From: Lachnospiraceae bacterium UBA7202
GTDB lineage: Bacteria > Bacillota > Clostridia > Lachnospirales > Lachnospiraceae
Direction of reading: 5' to 3'
Length of the DNA stretch: 64,000 nt
Assembly (NCBI GenBank): GCA_002490705.1
Contig: DKUO01000037.1
Location: forward strand, 1-64,000
Each line of letters starts with the position of its first letter. Position 1 is the stretch's first letter. A model generated the notes under the pieces. That model made no database searches. It saw nothing but the letters and a program-made list of their open reading frames with translations, and had not been told where the DNA came from. The position numbers were made by a program, and so were the translations under genes. Shown here one piece after another: positions 33,244 to 41,897 of this stretch.

Positions 33244-34653
33244 TTACGGTTGCGCGGGCAGCGTCACAAACCCTTCATCCCTATACAGATAATTCAAACC
33301 TTTCTCCTTCGTGTAGCTGAAAACATAGGAGCAGGGAGAGTTGATTGGGTTGCCGTCACTGTCCAGCTCCTCTCCGAATACCGTGAGCAGTACAGCGAAC
33401 GCAGGAACGTCTCCATTTTGGGCGTCGGTGTGGTACAGGGCATAGGTGCTTTCCAGATAGCCGTTCTCCCCAATGGCCGGCAGACTATCTTTTATGACGT
33501 CTCCGTAATCTTTTCCGTCGATATAAAAAGCGTATCTGCTCTCTCCGGTAGCCGGGTCAACGACCTGTCCGTAAAAGGCGAGTCCTTCTTCCGTGCCGTC
33601 TCCGTCCAGATCAAAATAATAGTCCGGCGTTCCGTCCACAACGGGCTCAAAGGTTTCCGGGTCGTATTCGTAGATATAATAGCGTTCTTCCACAAAATTA
33701 TCGTTGTAGCGGTAGTCCTCCTTTAATCCCAGATCATAGGCTTTTTCATAGGGCATCATAAAGGCGATTTCCCCGGAGGCGTAAGGGCCGAGGGCATAGG
33801 GAGCGGCCAAAAAGCTGATGCCGCTTTTGGTAAAAATCCAGTGATCTGTCTGGAACAGCGCGTCGTCCAGATCGGTTTTAGAGGGAGGGCCGAACAGCCT
33901 GCCCTGATAGGCGGGCGTATTTGCCAGATTGATCATGTAATCCAACGCCGTAGCATGGAAGGCTTCGGAGTCCTCCGCAATCTCATCGAGGGCGAGGAGT
34001 TCGCCGGTTTTTGCACTGTAGTTTCTGCAGGCGGAGCCGTAATTGCCGTGGGCGCCGCCGGTGAAATCGTAAAGCGTGATCTGGAAAGAAATGATGCTAT
34101 CGTCCAGGCGGGTTGCTTTCGCGCTTACATCGGTGGCGTAGCCGAGAAAGTCCCAGCCGTCTTCGCCCTGGCTTGCCGCATAGTCTTCCTTTGCCAGATT
34201 CAGCGTTTCGCTGTTATCGGTAGAAAAGGCGGCATAATATGTTTCCAGATCCGCATTGATTTTTTCCGCGATCTCGTCTGCACCCTCGATGTGCACGACG
34301 GGTCTTTGTACGCTGTTTGTGAAAATAACAGTGCCGTCGTCAGCCTTGATTTCATCGGTGTTCTCTTCGAAAGTCACGGATACGGGGAAAGCGGCTTGAT
34401 CTTTGATGGATTCGTCCGGGACGTCGTTTGTGACATCTGTGTCAGAACTGCCCGCAGACTCTGCGCTTTCCGAATTTCCCGCCGCGTCCCCCTCCGAGCC
34501 GGCTCCTTCTGCGCCATCTGCGGCTCCCCCGTCAATCGGGGATATTTCCAATTGCTCCTGTCCGGAAGGGGCTTGCTTGTCTGTACCGCAGGCGTTTGCT
34601 GAAAGGGCGAACACGGAGGCGGCGAACAGAACGATGAGTGATTTCTTTTTCAT
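33244..34653 (-). CDS. Exported DUF4163/DUF3298 (RsiV-like) protein
   Basis: A 469-residue exported protein; ATG 34653 has AAGGAGA before it and begins a Lys-rich signal peptide. Cys22 sits in SANAC, a weak lipobox, so lipid attachment is uncertain. A Gly/Ala/Ser/Glu-rich stalk (32-75) leads to a DUF4163-like part (INADLETYY) and a DUF3298-like part (TALDYMINLAN, FTKSGISFLAAPYALGPYASGEIAFMMPY). The C-terminus has YYFDLDGDGTEEGLAFYGQ, a D-x-D-x-D-G loop. RsiV uses this fold to bind lysozyme, but there is no sigma factor next to this gene and no anti-sigma part, so a general surface-binding role is all I can infer. Confidence 0.8.
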   Translation of the reverse strand: MKKKSLIVLFAASVFALSANACGTDKQAPSGQEQLEISPIDGGAADGAEGAGSEGDAAGNSESAESAGSSDTDVTNDVPDESIKDQAAFPVSVTFEENTDEIKADDGTVIFTNSVQRPVVHIEGADEIAEKINADLETYYAAFSTDNSETLNLAKEDYAASQGEDGWDFLGYATDVSAKATRLDDSIISFQITLYDFTGGAHGNYGSACRNYSAKTGELLALDEIAEDSEAFHATALDYMINLANTPAYQGRLFGPPSKTDLDDALFQTDHWIFTKSGISFLAAPYALGPYASGEIAFMMPYEKAYDLGLKEDYRYNDNFVEERYYIYEYDPETFEPVVDGTPDYYFDLDGDGTEEGLAFYGQVVDPATGESRYAFYIDGKDYGDVIKDSLPAIGENGYLESTYALYHTDAQNGDVPAFAVLLTVFGEELDSDGNPINSPCSYVFSYTKEKGLNYLYRDEGFVTLPAQP

Positions 34654-34690
34654 AATAAATTCTCCTTGCATAAAAAATAATATTACGAGT

Positions 34691-34719
34691 AGTGTAGCAC
34701 ATTTCGTATCATGTGACAA
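34691..34719 (-). promoter_or_regulatory. Promoter of the DUF3298 protein
   Basis: Minus strand: TTGTCA (34719-34714), 17-base spacer, TACACT (34696-34691), 38 bases before the start codon. Confidence 0.6.
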
Positions 34720-34843
34720 TTTTTTGGAAATATGCAGAATTGCAAAGGCTTATTAATGGATATAATAAGCAAATCGTAATTGACTAATTGTCAGGGGTGT
34801 GACATAGTGGTAGTACAAATGTGTCAGAGATAAGGAGGGTATT

Positions 34844-36070
34844 ATGGACTATCAGGAGGCGTACAAAAAACTGGAAAAATACGGACAGCTTCATGTGCTG
34901 AAATACTATGAGGAGCTTAGCGGTGAGGAGAAGGAGGAACTGCTTTCCCAGATCGAGCAGACAGATTTCGAGGTGCTGTCGCTTTGTAAAAAGAAGGAAA
35001 CCCTGAATCCCAGAGGAAAAATTGAACCCATCGAGGTCATGCAGCTGCCCGAGATAGAGGAGAAGAAAAGCGAGTATACGAAGATCGGTCTGGATGCGAT
35101 CAAAGCAGGCAAAGTCGGCGCTGTGCTTTTGGCGGGGGGCATGGGCACGAGGCTTGGTTCGGATGCGCCGAAGGGTGTGTACAACATCGGTCTGACAAAG
35201 GACGTTTTTATTTTCCAGCGGCTGATCGAAAATTTGATGGATGTGGTGAACCAAGCCGGTGCATGGGTTCCGCTCTATGTGATGACCAGTGACAAAAATC
35301 ATGACGCTACTGTCAGTTTCTTTGAAGAGAAGAAGTATTTCGGTTACAATGCGGACTATGTGACCTTCTTCATGCAGGATATGGCGCCGGCCTGTGACTA
35401 TGAGGGCAAGGTATATTTGGAAGCGAAACATAAAATGTCCACGTCTCCCAACGGCAACGGCGGTTGGTTCCTGTCCATGATGAAATGGGGTGTTGCCGAT
35501 CAGATCAGAAAAGCAGGCGTGGAATGGCTGAATGTGTTTGCGGTGGACAATGTGCTACAGCGGATCGCTGATCCCTGTTTTGTGGGCGCGACGATCGCCA
35601 CGGACAGTGCGGTGGGCGCTAAGGTGGTGGCCAAGAATGCACCTGACGAGAAGGTGGGCGCGATGTGTCTGGAGGATGGCAGGCCCTCTATTGTGGAATA
35701 CTATGACATGACGCCGGAGCTGATGGCGGCGAAGAATGCCCAGGGCGGCCCGGCCTATCATTTCGGCGTGATCTTAAACTATCTGTTCCGGGTGAAGGAT
35801 CTGGAGGAGATCGTGGCGAGGAAACTGCCGCTCCATATCGTGGAGAAGAAAATCCCTTATCTGAATGAGAAGGGAGAGCCTGTGAAGCCGGAGGAGCCCA
35901 ACGGCTATAAGTTTGAGCAGCTGGTGCTTGACATGATTCACGAGTTGGATTCCTGCCTGCCATTTGAGGTGGTGAGGAATAAGGAATTCGCGCCCATCAA
36001 GAACAAGACGGGCATTGACTCGGTGGAGAGTGCGCGGGAGCTCTGTAAGGAGAATGGGATTGTATTGTAG
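34844..36070 (+). CDS. UDP-sugar pyrophosphorylase, UAP/UDPGP family
   Basis: A 408-residue enzyme of the UDPGP superfamily that joins UTP with a sugar 1-phosphate. The nucleotide loop LAGGMGTRLG (about residues 97-106) is followed by the APKG segment. Other signs: PLYVMTSDKNHDATVSFFEE, SPNGNGGWFLSM, FAVDNVLQRIADP (metal Asp), and the C-terminal Lys in FEVVRNKEFAPIKNKTG. These match the eukaryotic-type UDP-N-acetylhexosamine pyrophosphorylases rather than bacterial GalU or GlmU. The galE gene 1.6 kb on suggests UDP-sugar supply for surface glycans. Whether it uses GlcNAc-, GalNAc- or glucose-1-phosphate cannot be told. Confidence 0.85.
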   Translation: MDYQEAYKKLEKYGQLHVLKYYEELSGEEKEELLSQIEQTDFEVLSLCKKKETLNPRGKIEPIEVMQLPEIEEKKSEYTKIGLDAIKAGKVGAVLLAGGMGTRLGSDAPKGVYNIGLTKDVFIFQRLIENLMDVVNQAGAWVPLYVMTSDKNHDATVSFFEEKKYFGYNADYVTFFMQDMAPACDYEGKVYLEAKHKMSTSPNGNGGWFLSMMKWGVADQIRKAGVEWLNVFAVDNVLQRIADPCFVGATIATDSAVGAKVVAKNAPDEKVGAMCLEDGRPSIVEYYDMTPELMAAKNAQGGPAYHFGVILNYLFRVKDLEEIVARKLPLHIVEKKIPYLNEKGEPVKPEEPNGYKFEQLVLDMIHELDSCLPFEVVRNKEFAPIKNKTGIDSVESARELCKENGIVL

Positions 36071-36097
36071 GATGATGTGTTATTCCTTTATTTACGT

Positions 36098-36126
36098 AAA
36101 TCGCCGGCCGATGGCTGGCGATTTTT
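36098..36126 (+). terminator. Terminator after the pyrophosphorylase gene
   Basis: AATCGCCGGCC pairs with GGCTGGCGATT (one G-U) around GAT, followed by TTTTT. It also lies just past the end of the converging ATPase gene. Confidence 0.85.
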
Positions 36127-36167
36127 CAAAAAAGGGCGTAAAAAACACACATTTGAACTGAATACAA

Positions 36168-37358
36168 TCATTTCATCCAATCACAAATATCTACAATTTG
36201 AACTCCTTCATATAGGTAGATTTCATGCCTTGTTCTTGCAATGAGCATTTTAGGATACGCATCTCGAATAGCTAAAAGTGGTGAAACTTCTCGTTCAAAT
36301 GTTTTCTCATCGGATATATTATCACTTACCTGAATGTATATTAATTCATCTTTTTTCTTTACAACAAAATCAATCTCTTTTTTATATAATTTTCCCACAT
36401 ATACTTCATAATCCCTGCGTCTTAGTTCAAGATAGACAATGTTTTCATATATTCTTCCAAAATCCATATTCCTTGTTCCGTTGACAGCATAGCGAAATGA
36501 AGAATCGCATAAATAGTATTTACTATTATTTTCCAGATATTTTTTTCCCTTTACGTCATATCGTTTTGCTTCATAAAACAGAAAAGCATTTTCCAGATAC
36601 AGGATATACTTCGATACTGTCTTTCTTGTAATTTCACTTTGACTTTTATTTAATGTTTTGCAGATATTATTGGGAGATAATAAATTACCTATATTGTCCA
36701 TCATAAACGATGCAATGTTTGTAAATTCAGACTTATTTCTTATCTTGTATTTTTCAACCAAATCCCGTATCAATATAGTTGAATAGACATCTCTTACATA
36801 TTCATATCGTCTGTCATTAGACGAATAGACATATGAACCCGGCATTCCCCCAAATCTGACATAGGAATCAAATGCCTCATCAAATTTATCTGTTACTTCA
36901 AAATATTCAAGATATTCCTTAAACGAAAAAGGATAAACTTTTACTTCCACTGTCCTGCCTGTAAAAAGGGTTGCCAAATCCGAACTTAATAAGAAGGCAT
37001 TGGATCCCGTAATATAAATATCGAACAAACCTTTTACATATATGCTATTAATTGCCAATTCAAATTTGGGGCAAAATTGTACTTCATCAATCATAAGAAC
37101 ATTGCGAACATTTTGTCGATATTTACTTAAGATATACTCATGCAAAGCATGATATTCTAATAAGCTGTCATACTCTAATTCTTGCAGATTAATCATCACG
37201 ATATTCGCATCTTTTTCTGTCTCTTGCAGATATTCAATATATTCCTGCAAAAGTATAGATTTTCCGCTTCTTCTTACTCCTGTAATTACCTTGATGTCAG
37301 GAGTGCCTTTCAGTTCTATTAATTCATTCAAATATTTCTGCCTTTTTATATAAGTCAT
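36168..37358 (-). CDS. AAA ATPase with DUF4143 domain
   Basis: A 396-residue protein, started at ATG 37358 (MTYIKRQKYL), since similarity begins there. Walker A is GVRRSGKS at 27-34, Walker B VLMIDEVQ near 100, sensor segment IYITGSNAFLLSSDLATLFTGR near 130. The DUF4143 domain fills 200-396 with the nuclease-like KEIDFVVKKKDELIYIQVSDNI. This family is common as isolated, mobile-looking genes in gut bacteria and archaea; its function is unknown. The gene is far more AT-rich than its neighbours, stands alone between sugar-nucleotide genes, and carries a duplicated stretch upstream, all signs of transfer. Confidence 0.88.
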   Translation of the reverse strand: MTYIKRQKYLNELIELKGTPDIKVITGVRRSGKSILLQEYIEYLQETEKDANIVMINLQELEYDSLLEYHALHEYILSKYRQNVRNVLMIDEVQFCPKFELAINSIYVKGLFDIYITGSNAFLLSSDLATLFTGRTVEVKVYPFSFKEYLEYFEVTDKFDEAFDSYVRFGGMPGSYVYSSNDRRYEYVRDVYSTILIRDLVEKYKIRNKSEFTNIASFMMDNIGNLLSPNNICKTLNKSQSEITRKTVSKYILYLENAFLFYEAKRYDVKGKKYLENNSKYYLCDSSFRYAVNGTRNMDFGRIYENIVYLELRRRDYEVYVGKLYKKEIDFVVKKKDELIYIQVSDNISDEKTFEREVSPLLAIRDAYPKMLIARTRHEIYLYEGVQIVDICDWMK

Positions 37359-37370
37359 TACACGTTTACC

Positions 37371-37494
37371 TATTCCCGCTTTTTGAAAATTTTTTGTTTT
37401 TCGGTAATAATCTGCATTTATTATACCATAGTATTTGATAAGATGCGCTGCTTTTATTCCCACTTTTTGAAATTTTTTTATTTTTCGATAATAG
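37371..37494. repeat. Direct repeat pair upstream of the DUF4143 gene
   Basis: Two 40-base copies, 37371-37410 and 37455-37494, differ at about five positions. Both begin TATTCCC and include CTTTTTGAAA and TTTTTCG. They lie 84 bases apart start to start, within the leader of the AT-rich ATPase gene. They probably reflect a tandem duplication or an insertion scar. Confidence 0.6.
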
Positions 37495-37556
37495 AATTTC
37501 TGAGATAAAAAGAAATCTTTGTTAACAAAAAGACAGTTTTAAATAACATTCCCACA

Positions 37557-37585
37557 TTGAATATGCGGAGAAAACAGTGTAGACT
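37557..37585 (+). promoter_or_regulatory. Promoter of galE
   Basis: TTGAAT (37557-37562), 17-base spacer, TAGACT (37580-37585), 57 bases before the start codon. Confidence 0.55.
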
Positions 37586-37641
37586 GAAATCACGTTAAGA
37601 ACAAAAAACAAAGTTTGGAAAAGAAAGGCGGGGTGCAGACT

Positions 37642-38658
37642 ATGGCAATCTTAGTGACAGGCGGCGCAGGGTATATCGGTTCCCATACGGTGGTAGAATT
37701 ACAGAATGCGGGTTATGACGTGGTGGTAGTGGATAACCTGTCAAATTCCAGTGAAAAGTCTCTCGACAGAGTGGCGAAGATTACAGGAAAGCCGGTAACA
37801 TTCTACAAGGCGGATATTTTGGACAGGGAAGCGCTGGAACAGGTATTTGCGAAAGAGAAAATTGATTCCTGCATTCATTTTGCGGGCCTTAAGGCGGTGG
37901 GCGAGTCTGTGCAGAAGCCTTGGGAATACTATGAGAACAACATTGCGGGCACATTGACGCTGGTTGACGTGATGCGGAAGCACAATGTAAAGAACATTAT
38001 CTTTTCCTCCTCGGCTACGGTGTACGGCGATCCGGCGGTTATTCCGATCACGGAGGAGTGCCCGAAGGGACAGTGCACGAATCCTTACGGCTGGACCAAG
38101 TCCATGCTGGAGCAGATTTTGACGGATATCCAGAAGGCTGATCCCGAGTGGAACGTGATCCTGCTTCGGTATTTCAACCCCATCGGCGCGCACAAGAGTG
38201 GCACGATCGGGGAGAATCCCAATGGTATCCCCAACAACCTCATGCCCTATATCACGCAGGTGGCCGTTGGCAAGCTCAAAGAGCTTGGCGTTTTCGGCAA
38301 CGATTACGACACACCGGACGGCACGGGCGTGCGCGACTATATTCATGTGGTGGATCTGGCGGTGGGCCATGTGAAAGCCCTTAAAAAGATCGAGGAGAAG
38401 GCGGGGCTTTGCATCTACAATCTGGGCACGGGCGTAGGCTACAGCGTGCTTGATATTGTGAAGAACTTCGAGGAAGCCACGGGCGTAAAGATCCCTTACG
38501 TGATCAAGGAGAGACGGGCAGGTGATATCGCTACCTGCTACTCCAATGCAGACAAAGCCAAAAAGGAGCTTGGCTGGGAAGCGCAGTACGGTATCAAGGA
38601 AATGTGCGCGGATTCCTGGCGGTGGCAGAGCAACAACCCCAACGGGTACGACGACTAA
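37642..38658 (+). CDS. galE: UDP-glucose 4-epimerase
   Basis: Interconverts UDP-glucose and UDP-galactose (and often the N-acetyl forms) with bound NAD. The 338-residue protein begins MAILVTGGAGYIGSH with the Rossmann Gly-x-x-Gly-x-x-Gly. Next are VVVDNLSNSS, the Ser of FSSSATVYG and the catalytic Tyr-Lys in NPYGWTKSMLEQ (Y-x-x-x-K). RYFNPIGAHKSG, GVRDYIHVVDLA and YNLGTGVGYSVL follow; the end is NPNGYDD. ATG 37642 is used since homology starts there. It ends in a 4-base tail overlap with the AraC gene. Together with the pyrophosphorylase it makes sugar nucleotides for surface glycans or for galactose use. Confidence 0.95.
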   Translation: MAILVTGGAGYIGSHTVVELQNAGYDVVVVDNLSNSSEKSLDRVAKITGKPVTFYKADILDREALEQVFAKEKIDSCIHFAGLKAVGESVQKPWEYYENNIAGTLTLVDVMRKHNVKNIIFSSSATVYGDPAVIPITEECPKGQCTNPYGWTKSMLEQILTDIQKADPEWNVILLRYFNPIGAHKSGTIGENPNGIPNNLMPYITQVAVGKLKELGVFGNDYDTPDGTGVRDYIHVVDLAVGHVKALKKIEEKAGLCIYNLGTGVGYSVLDIVKNFEEATGVKIPYVIKERRAGDIATCYSNADKAKKELGWEAQYGIKEMCADSWRWQSNNPNGYDD

Positions 38659-39374
38659 CCCCGGTATTGCTTTGGCGTGATGCCGGTAAACAGACGGAAA
38701 GCATAAGTAAAAGCGCTCTGGGAGCAATACCCGAGCGACGTGGCAATTTCGGAACAGCTCAAATCACTGTATCTTAATAGGTTTTGAGCTGTATCCATTT
38801 TTGCCGCGGTGACGTAAGCTTTGATGGTTTTCCCGGTTTCCTGTTTAAATAATTTGGAGAGATAGGATGGGTTTAATTTTGTAAAATCAGCCAATCCTTT
38901 CGTGGATAAGTCCCCGCTCAAATCTTCATAAATATGTGCAATACATTTTCGGATATGAATGGATGTAACATCTTCCTTTTTGATCTCCCTGATTCTCTCG
39001 GCAAAATCCAGACACATATCTTCCAGTAGGTTCTGTAAATCTTCACGGCCAGTGGCTCTGTCCGCTTTTCGACTGTAGATATCCGTGATCATATAAGCTT
39101 CGTCGTGGCTGAGACCAACGTCGATGCCGGATTCTGCGAGAAATGCCGCCGTGATCATGAAATGATATTTCTCATTTCGCAATTCGTTTTTTGACAGATT
39201 TCTCATTCCTGCAGACAGGGACAGCCTTTCGGATGAAATGAGGCGTTTTAACGTTTTTGTTTCGCCGCCGAGAATCGCGTCCAGTACCGCTTTGTCAAAG
39301 CAGGAAAGCCTATTTTCGAAGCCGTATGCCTTTTGTCTGTATAATTGTCTGTTGAGTTCCCGCCTGATTTTCAT
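38655..39374 (-). CDS. AraC-family regulator, HTH at C-terminus
   Basis: A 239-residue regulator if started at ATG 39374 (MKIRREL), with AAGGCGG upstream. The first 135 residues are an unrecognised helical part (SCFDKAVLDAILGG, SHDEAYMITDIYSRK). Residues 140-239 are the double AraC helix-turn-helix (DLSTKGLADFTKLNPSYLSKLFKQETGKTIKAY and CSEIATSLGYCSQSAFTYAFRLFTGITPKQYRG). This layout, without a cupin ligand domain, is frequent in Lachnospiraceae next to exporters. It is divergent from MATE gene 3 (39511), with 136 bases between them, and is the likely regulator of that gene. Confidence 0.88.
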   Translation of the reverse strand: MKIRRELNRQLYRQKAYGFENRLSCFDKAVLDAILGGETKTLKRLISSERLSLSAGMRNLSKNELRNEKYHFMITAAFLAESGIDVGLSHDEAYMITDIYSRKADRATGREDLQNLLEDMCLDFAERIREIKKEDVTSIHIRKCIAHIYEDLSGDLSTKGLADFTKLNPSYLSKLFKQETGKTIKAYVTAAKMDTAQNLLRYSDLSCSEIATSLGYCSQSAFTYAFRLFTGITPKQYRG

Positions 39375-39510
39375 GAATCCGCCTTCCGAGGGTATGCTTT
39401 GCACATAGCATACCACAGTTTTGATAAAAAAGCGAATGATTTGATATAACTTTCGTGGCATTCATGATAAAAAGAAACCATCAAAACACTGAGAACAGGG
39501 AGGAGTCAGG

Positions 39511-40878
39511 ATGGGACGGACGGATTTTACAAAAGGTTCTGTAACGAAATCTCTTTTGTCTTTTTTCTTTTCCATGCTGCTTGCCAATGTCTTACAGCAG
39601 TTTTATTCGTTTGCGGACATGGTGATGATCGGAAAGGGATTGGGCGACACGGCCGTGGCGGCGGTCGGAAATTTTACCACGTTTTCTTTTCTGATAACGG
39701 GATTTATCATGGGTGTGACAAACGGCTTTTCTGTCATTTTGTCTCAGGCTTACGGGGAGAAGGATTTCGCCACATTCCGAAGAGCGGCGGCTTCATCCAT
39801 CATGTTATCGGTAGTGTCCGCGCTGTATCTTACAGGGATCGGCTTATGGTGCCTGCGTCCTGTTTTGCGGATCATGCAGACGGATCAAATGCTGATAGGG
39901 GACTGTCTGTCCTACGGGTATGTCATATTCGGCGGTCTGATGGTCACGGTGTTTTATAATCTGGTTTCCTCCATGTTGCGGGCAGTCGGGGACAGCAGAA
40001 CGCCTTTGCTTGCGATCCTTGTTTCCTCCTGCGTGAATATAGGGTTAGATTTTCTGTTCCTCTTTGTACTCGATACGGGTGTTGCGGGGCCGGCGTGGGC
40101 GACGCTTTTGGCACAGCTTGTGTCCGTGGGGATCTGCGGGGGCAGGCTGTTTAAAATCGGGGAATTCCGGTTAAGCCGGTGTGATTTTGCTTTTGATTTT
40201 GAGTATCAAATGGAAAAAGAACTGTTGAGAAACGGCGTGCCCATGGCGCTGATGAATTCGATCACTTCTGTGGGCTGTATCTTTGTACAGGGCTGTATCA
40301 ATGATTACGGCGTAATCTATACCTCTGCGTATTCTGTCTGCAATAAATATCTGAATTTTTTCATGTTGCCGGGCATTACAATCGGCTTTGCCGTATCGGC
40401 ATTTTCCGGGCAGAATTTCGGCGCGGGGGAGTTTGAGAGGATTCGCAGAGGAACGAGAACGGCGGGTATCATGGCATTTATCTCATCGCTTCTTCTCGGA
40501 GCGGTTTTATTTTTCTTTGCAGAGCCGTTGGCGGAGCTGATGCTTGCCGGGCAGGAGGCGGTCGGCTGTACGGTGGTCTATTTGAAATTTCTGGCGCTGT
40601 TCCTTGTTTTGCTCAATCTCCTGTTTGTTTTCAGGAGCTGTGTGCAGGGGATGGGAAAACCTGCCGTTCCCATGTACTCCGGCATTGCGGAAATGGTGAT
40701 TCGCATAGGTGTCATTGTTTCGGGTCTGCCCGTGTTCGGCTTTGCGGCGGCGGTCTATGCGGAGGGGGCGGCGTGGATCGGCGCGCTGCTGTTGAATCTG
40801 TTTTCCTATTTGCATTCCCCGGCGTCTTGTTTGCGGGACTATAAAGAAAAAAGTGATAGAAAAGGGCGAAAAAAATGA
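39511..40878 (+). CDS. MATE-family efflux transporter (3)
   Basis: A 455-residue MATE exporter, twelve helices. Halves begin with KSLLSFFFSMLLANVLQQFYSFADMVMIGKGLG and LLRNGVPMALMNSITSVGCIFVQGCINDYG; the C-terminus is basic (KEKSDRKGRKK). It is divergently paired with an AraC regulator, which probably controls it in response to an exported compound. It has GGGAGGAG before its ATG. With the two others it makes three MATE exporters within 13 kb. Confidence 0.92.
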   Translation: MGRTDFTKGSVTKSLLSFFFSMLLANVLQQFYSFADMVMIGKGLGDTAVAAVGNFTTFSFLITGFIMGVTNGFSVILSQAYGEKDFATFRRAAASSIMLSVVSALYLTGIGLWCLRPVLRIMQTDQMLIGDCLSYGYVIFGGLMVTVFYNLVSSMLRAVGDSRTPLLAILVSSCVNIGLDFLFLFVLDTGVAGPAWATLLAQLVSVGICGGRLFKIGEFRLSRCDFAFDFEYQMEKELLRNGVPMALMNSITSVGCIFVQGCINDYGVIYTSAYSVCNKYLNFFMLPGITIGFAVSAFSGQNFGAGEFERIRRGTRTAGIMAFISSLLLGAVLFFFAEPLAELMLAGQEAVGCTVVYLKFLALFLVLLNLLFVFRSCVQGMGKPAVPMYSGIAEMVIRIGVIVSGLPVFGFAAAVYAEGAAWIGALLLNLFSYLHSPASCLRDYKEKSDRKGRKK

Positions 40879-40979
40879 TAAAATAAGGGAATGAAACGCA
40901 AAGTTGACAAAAGGAAACCACAGATTGGTTGTTTTCCTCTGGCATTTAGGAGCAGAATACTTGCAGGAGGTGAATAAAA

Positions 40980-41897
40980 GTGACATTGGGACAAAAATTA
41001 AAAGTGTTGCTGAAAGACAACGGTATGACACAGGAGGATTTGGCGGAAAGGCTGGAAGTGTCCAGACAGGCAGTAGGGAAATGGGTTAACGATAAGGGAA
41101 TCCCCGAAGTGGGGAAATTGGTGCAGATCAGTGATCTGTTCGGTGTGTCGACGGATTATCTGCTGAAAGAGGATTGCGAGGAAAAAGCCGTATCAGCAGA
41201 AAAAGCTCTGCCGGACAGCGGGTATTATGTCAGTCAGGAAATGCTGGACGGATATCTGTCGTACAGCAGGCAGAATGTAAAGTGGATTACGGCAGGAATC
41301 AGTCTTTTTATATTATCGAATGTCTTTGATTGCTTTGAACACAATAGCATGATAATGGCTTTTCTTTATTGGCTTACAATGACAGCGGGGATCGTTATTA
41401 TTATTTGGCATTTTTTTCAGACCAGACAGTATCAGGAAATCAAAAATGAACGCCTTACATTTGATGATAAGGTGTTCGGGGAATTTAAGAGACAGAGGGA
41501 AAGCAGAAGAAAAAAATACGCGGTTGTAATGATTGTGGGAGTGATGATTCTTTTGACAAGTACCGAAATAGAACACTTTTTAATGATTCATGTTGACCAG
41601 ACAGCTTGTAATGTTTTTGGGTGGATAGCCGATACGGTATGGTTAGGGCTTGTTATATGGTCGGGTATGTCCATGCACGTTGACAGCATTATCATGAAAA
41701 ATACGGAACATGCTCCGAAAAGCGGGCGTATAGGAAGGTATCAGTATATTTATTTTGCATTGCCGGTAACCGTGATTGCAGTTCTGATCGGAATATTCAC
41801 GAACGCATGGAGTCCCTATGCGCCGGTCATTATTTTGTTTTGCTGTCTGCTGGTGACAACTTGTAAATTGCTGATAGAAAGCCGGGAGGAAAGATGA
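40980..41897 (+). CDS. XRE regulator with membrane domain
   Basis: A 305-residue protein starting at GTG 40980, with AGGAGG 9 bases before. Residues 1-60 are a Cro/CI-type helix-turn-helix (TLGQKLKVLLKDNGMTQEDLAERLEVSRQAVGKWVNDKGIPE). From about residue 95 there are five or so membrane segments (ITAGISLFILSNVF, MIMAFLYWLTMTAGIVIII, YAVVMIVGVMILLTS, and two late ones) with a charged loop between them. It is a DNA-binding protein held at the membrane, probably sensing an envelope signal. Its stop overlaps the start of a lipoprotein gene by four bases (ATGA), so the lipoprotein is probably its partner or target. Confidence 0.88.
   Translation: MTLGQKLKVLLKDNGMTQEDLAERLEVSRQAVGKWVNDKGIPEVGKLVQISDLFGVSTDYLLKEDCEEKAVSAEKALPDSGYYVSQEMLDGYLSYSRQNVKWITAGISLFILSNVFDCFEHNSMIMAFLYWLTMTAGIVIIIWHFFQTRQYQEIKNERLTFDDKVFGEFKRQRESRRKKYAVVMIVGVMILLTSTEIEHFLMIHVDQTACNVFGWIADTVWLGLVIWSGMSMHVDSIIMKNTEHAPKSGRIGRYQYIYFALPVTVIAVLIGIFTNAWSPYAPVIILFCCLLVTTCKLLIESREER

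Noticed and set aside
33841..34602. Plus-strand frame (253 codons) opposite the DUF3298 protein
   Set aside because: The minus-strand gene has promoter, ribosome site and signal peptide; the plus frame has none.
37741..38727. Long open frame (328 codons) on the minus strand opposite galE
   Set aside because: galE is certain on the plus strand; the opposite frame is rich in His/Arg/Leu with no ribosome site or domain, typical of antisense shadows in GC-rich codons.
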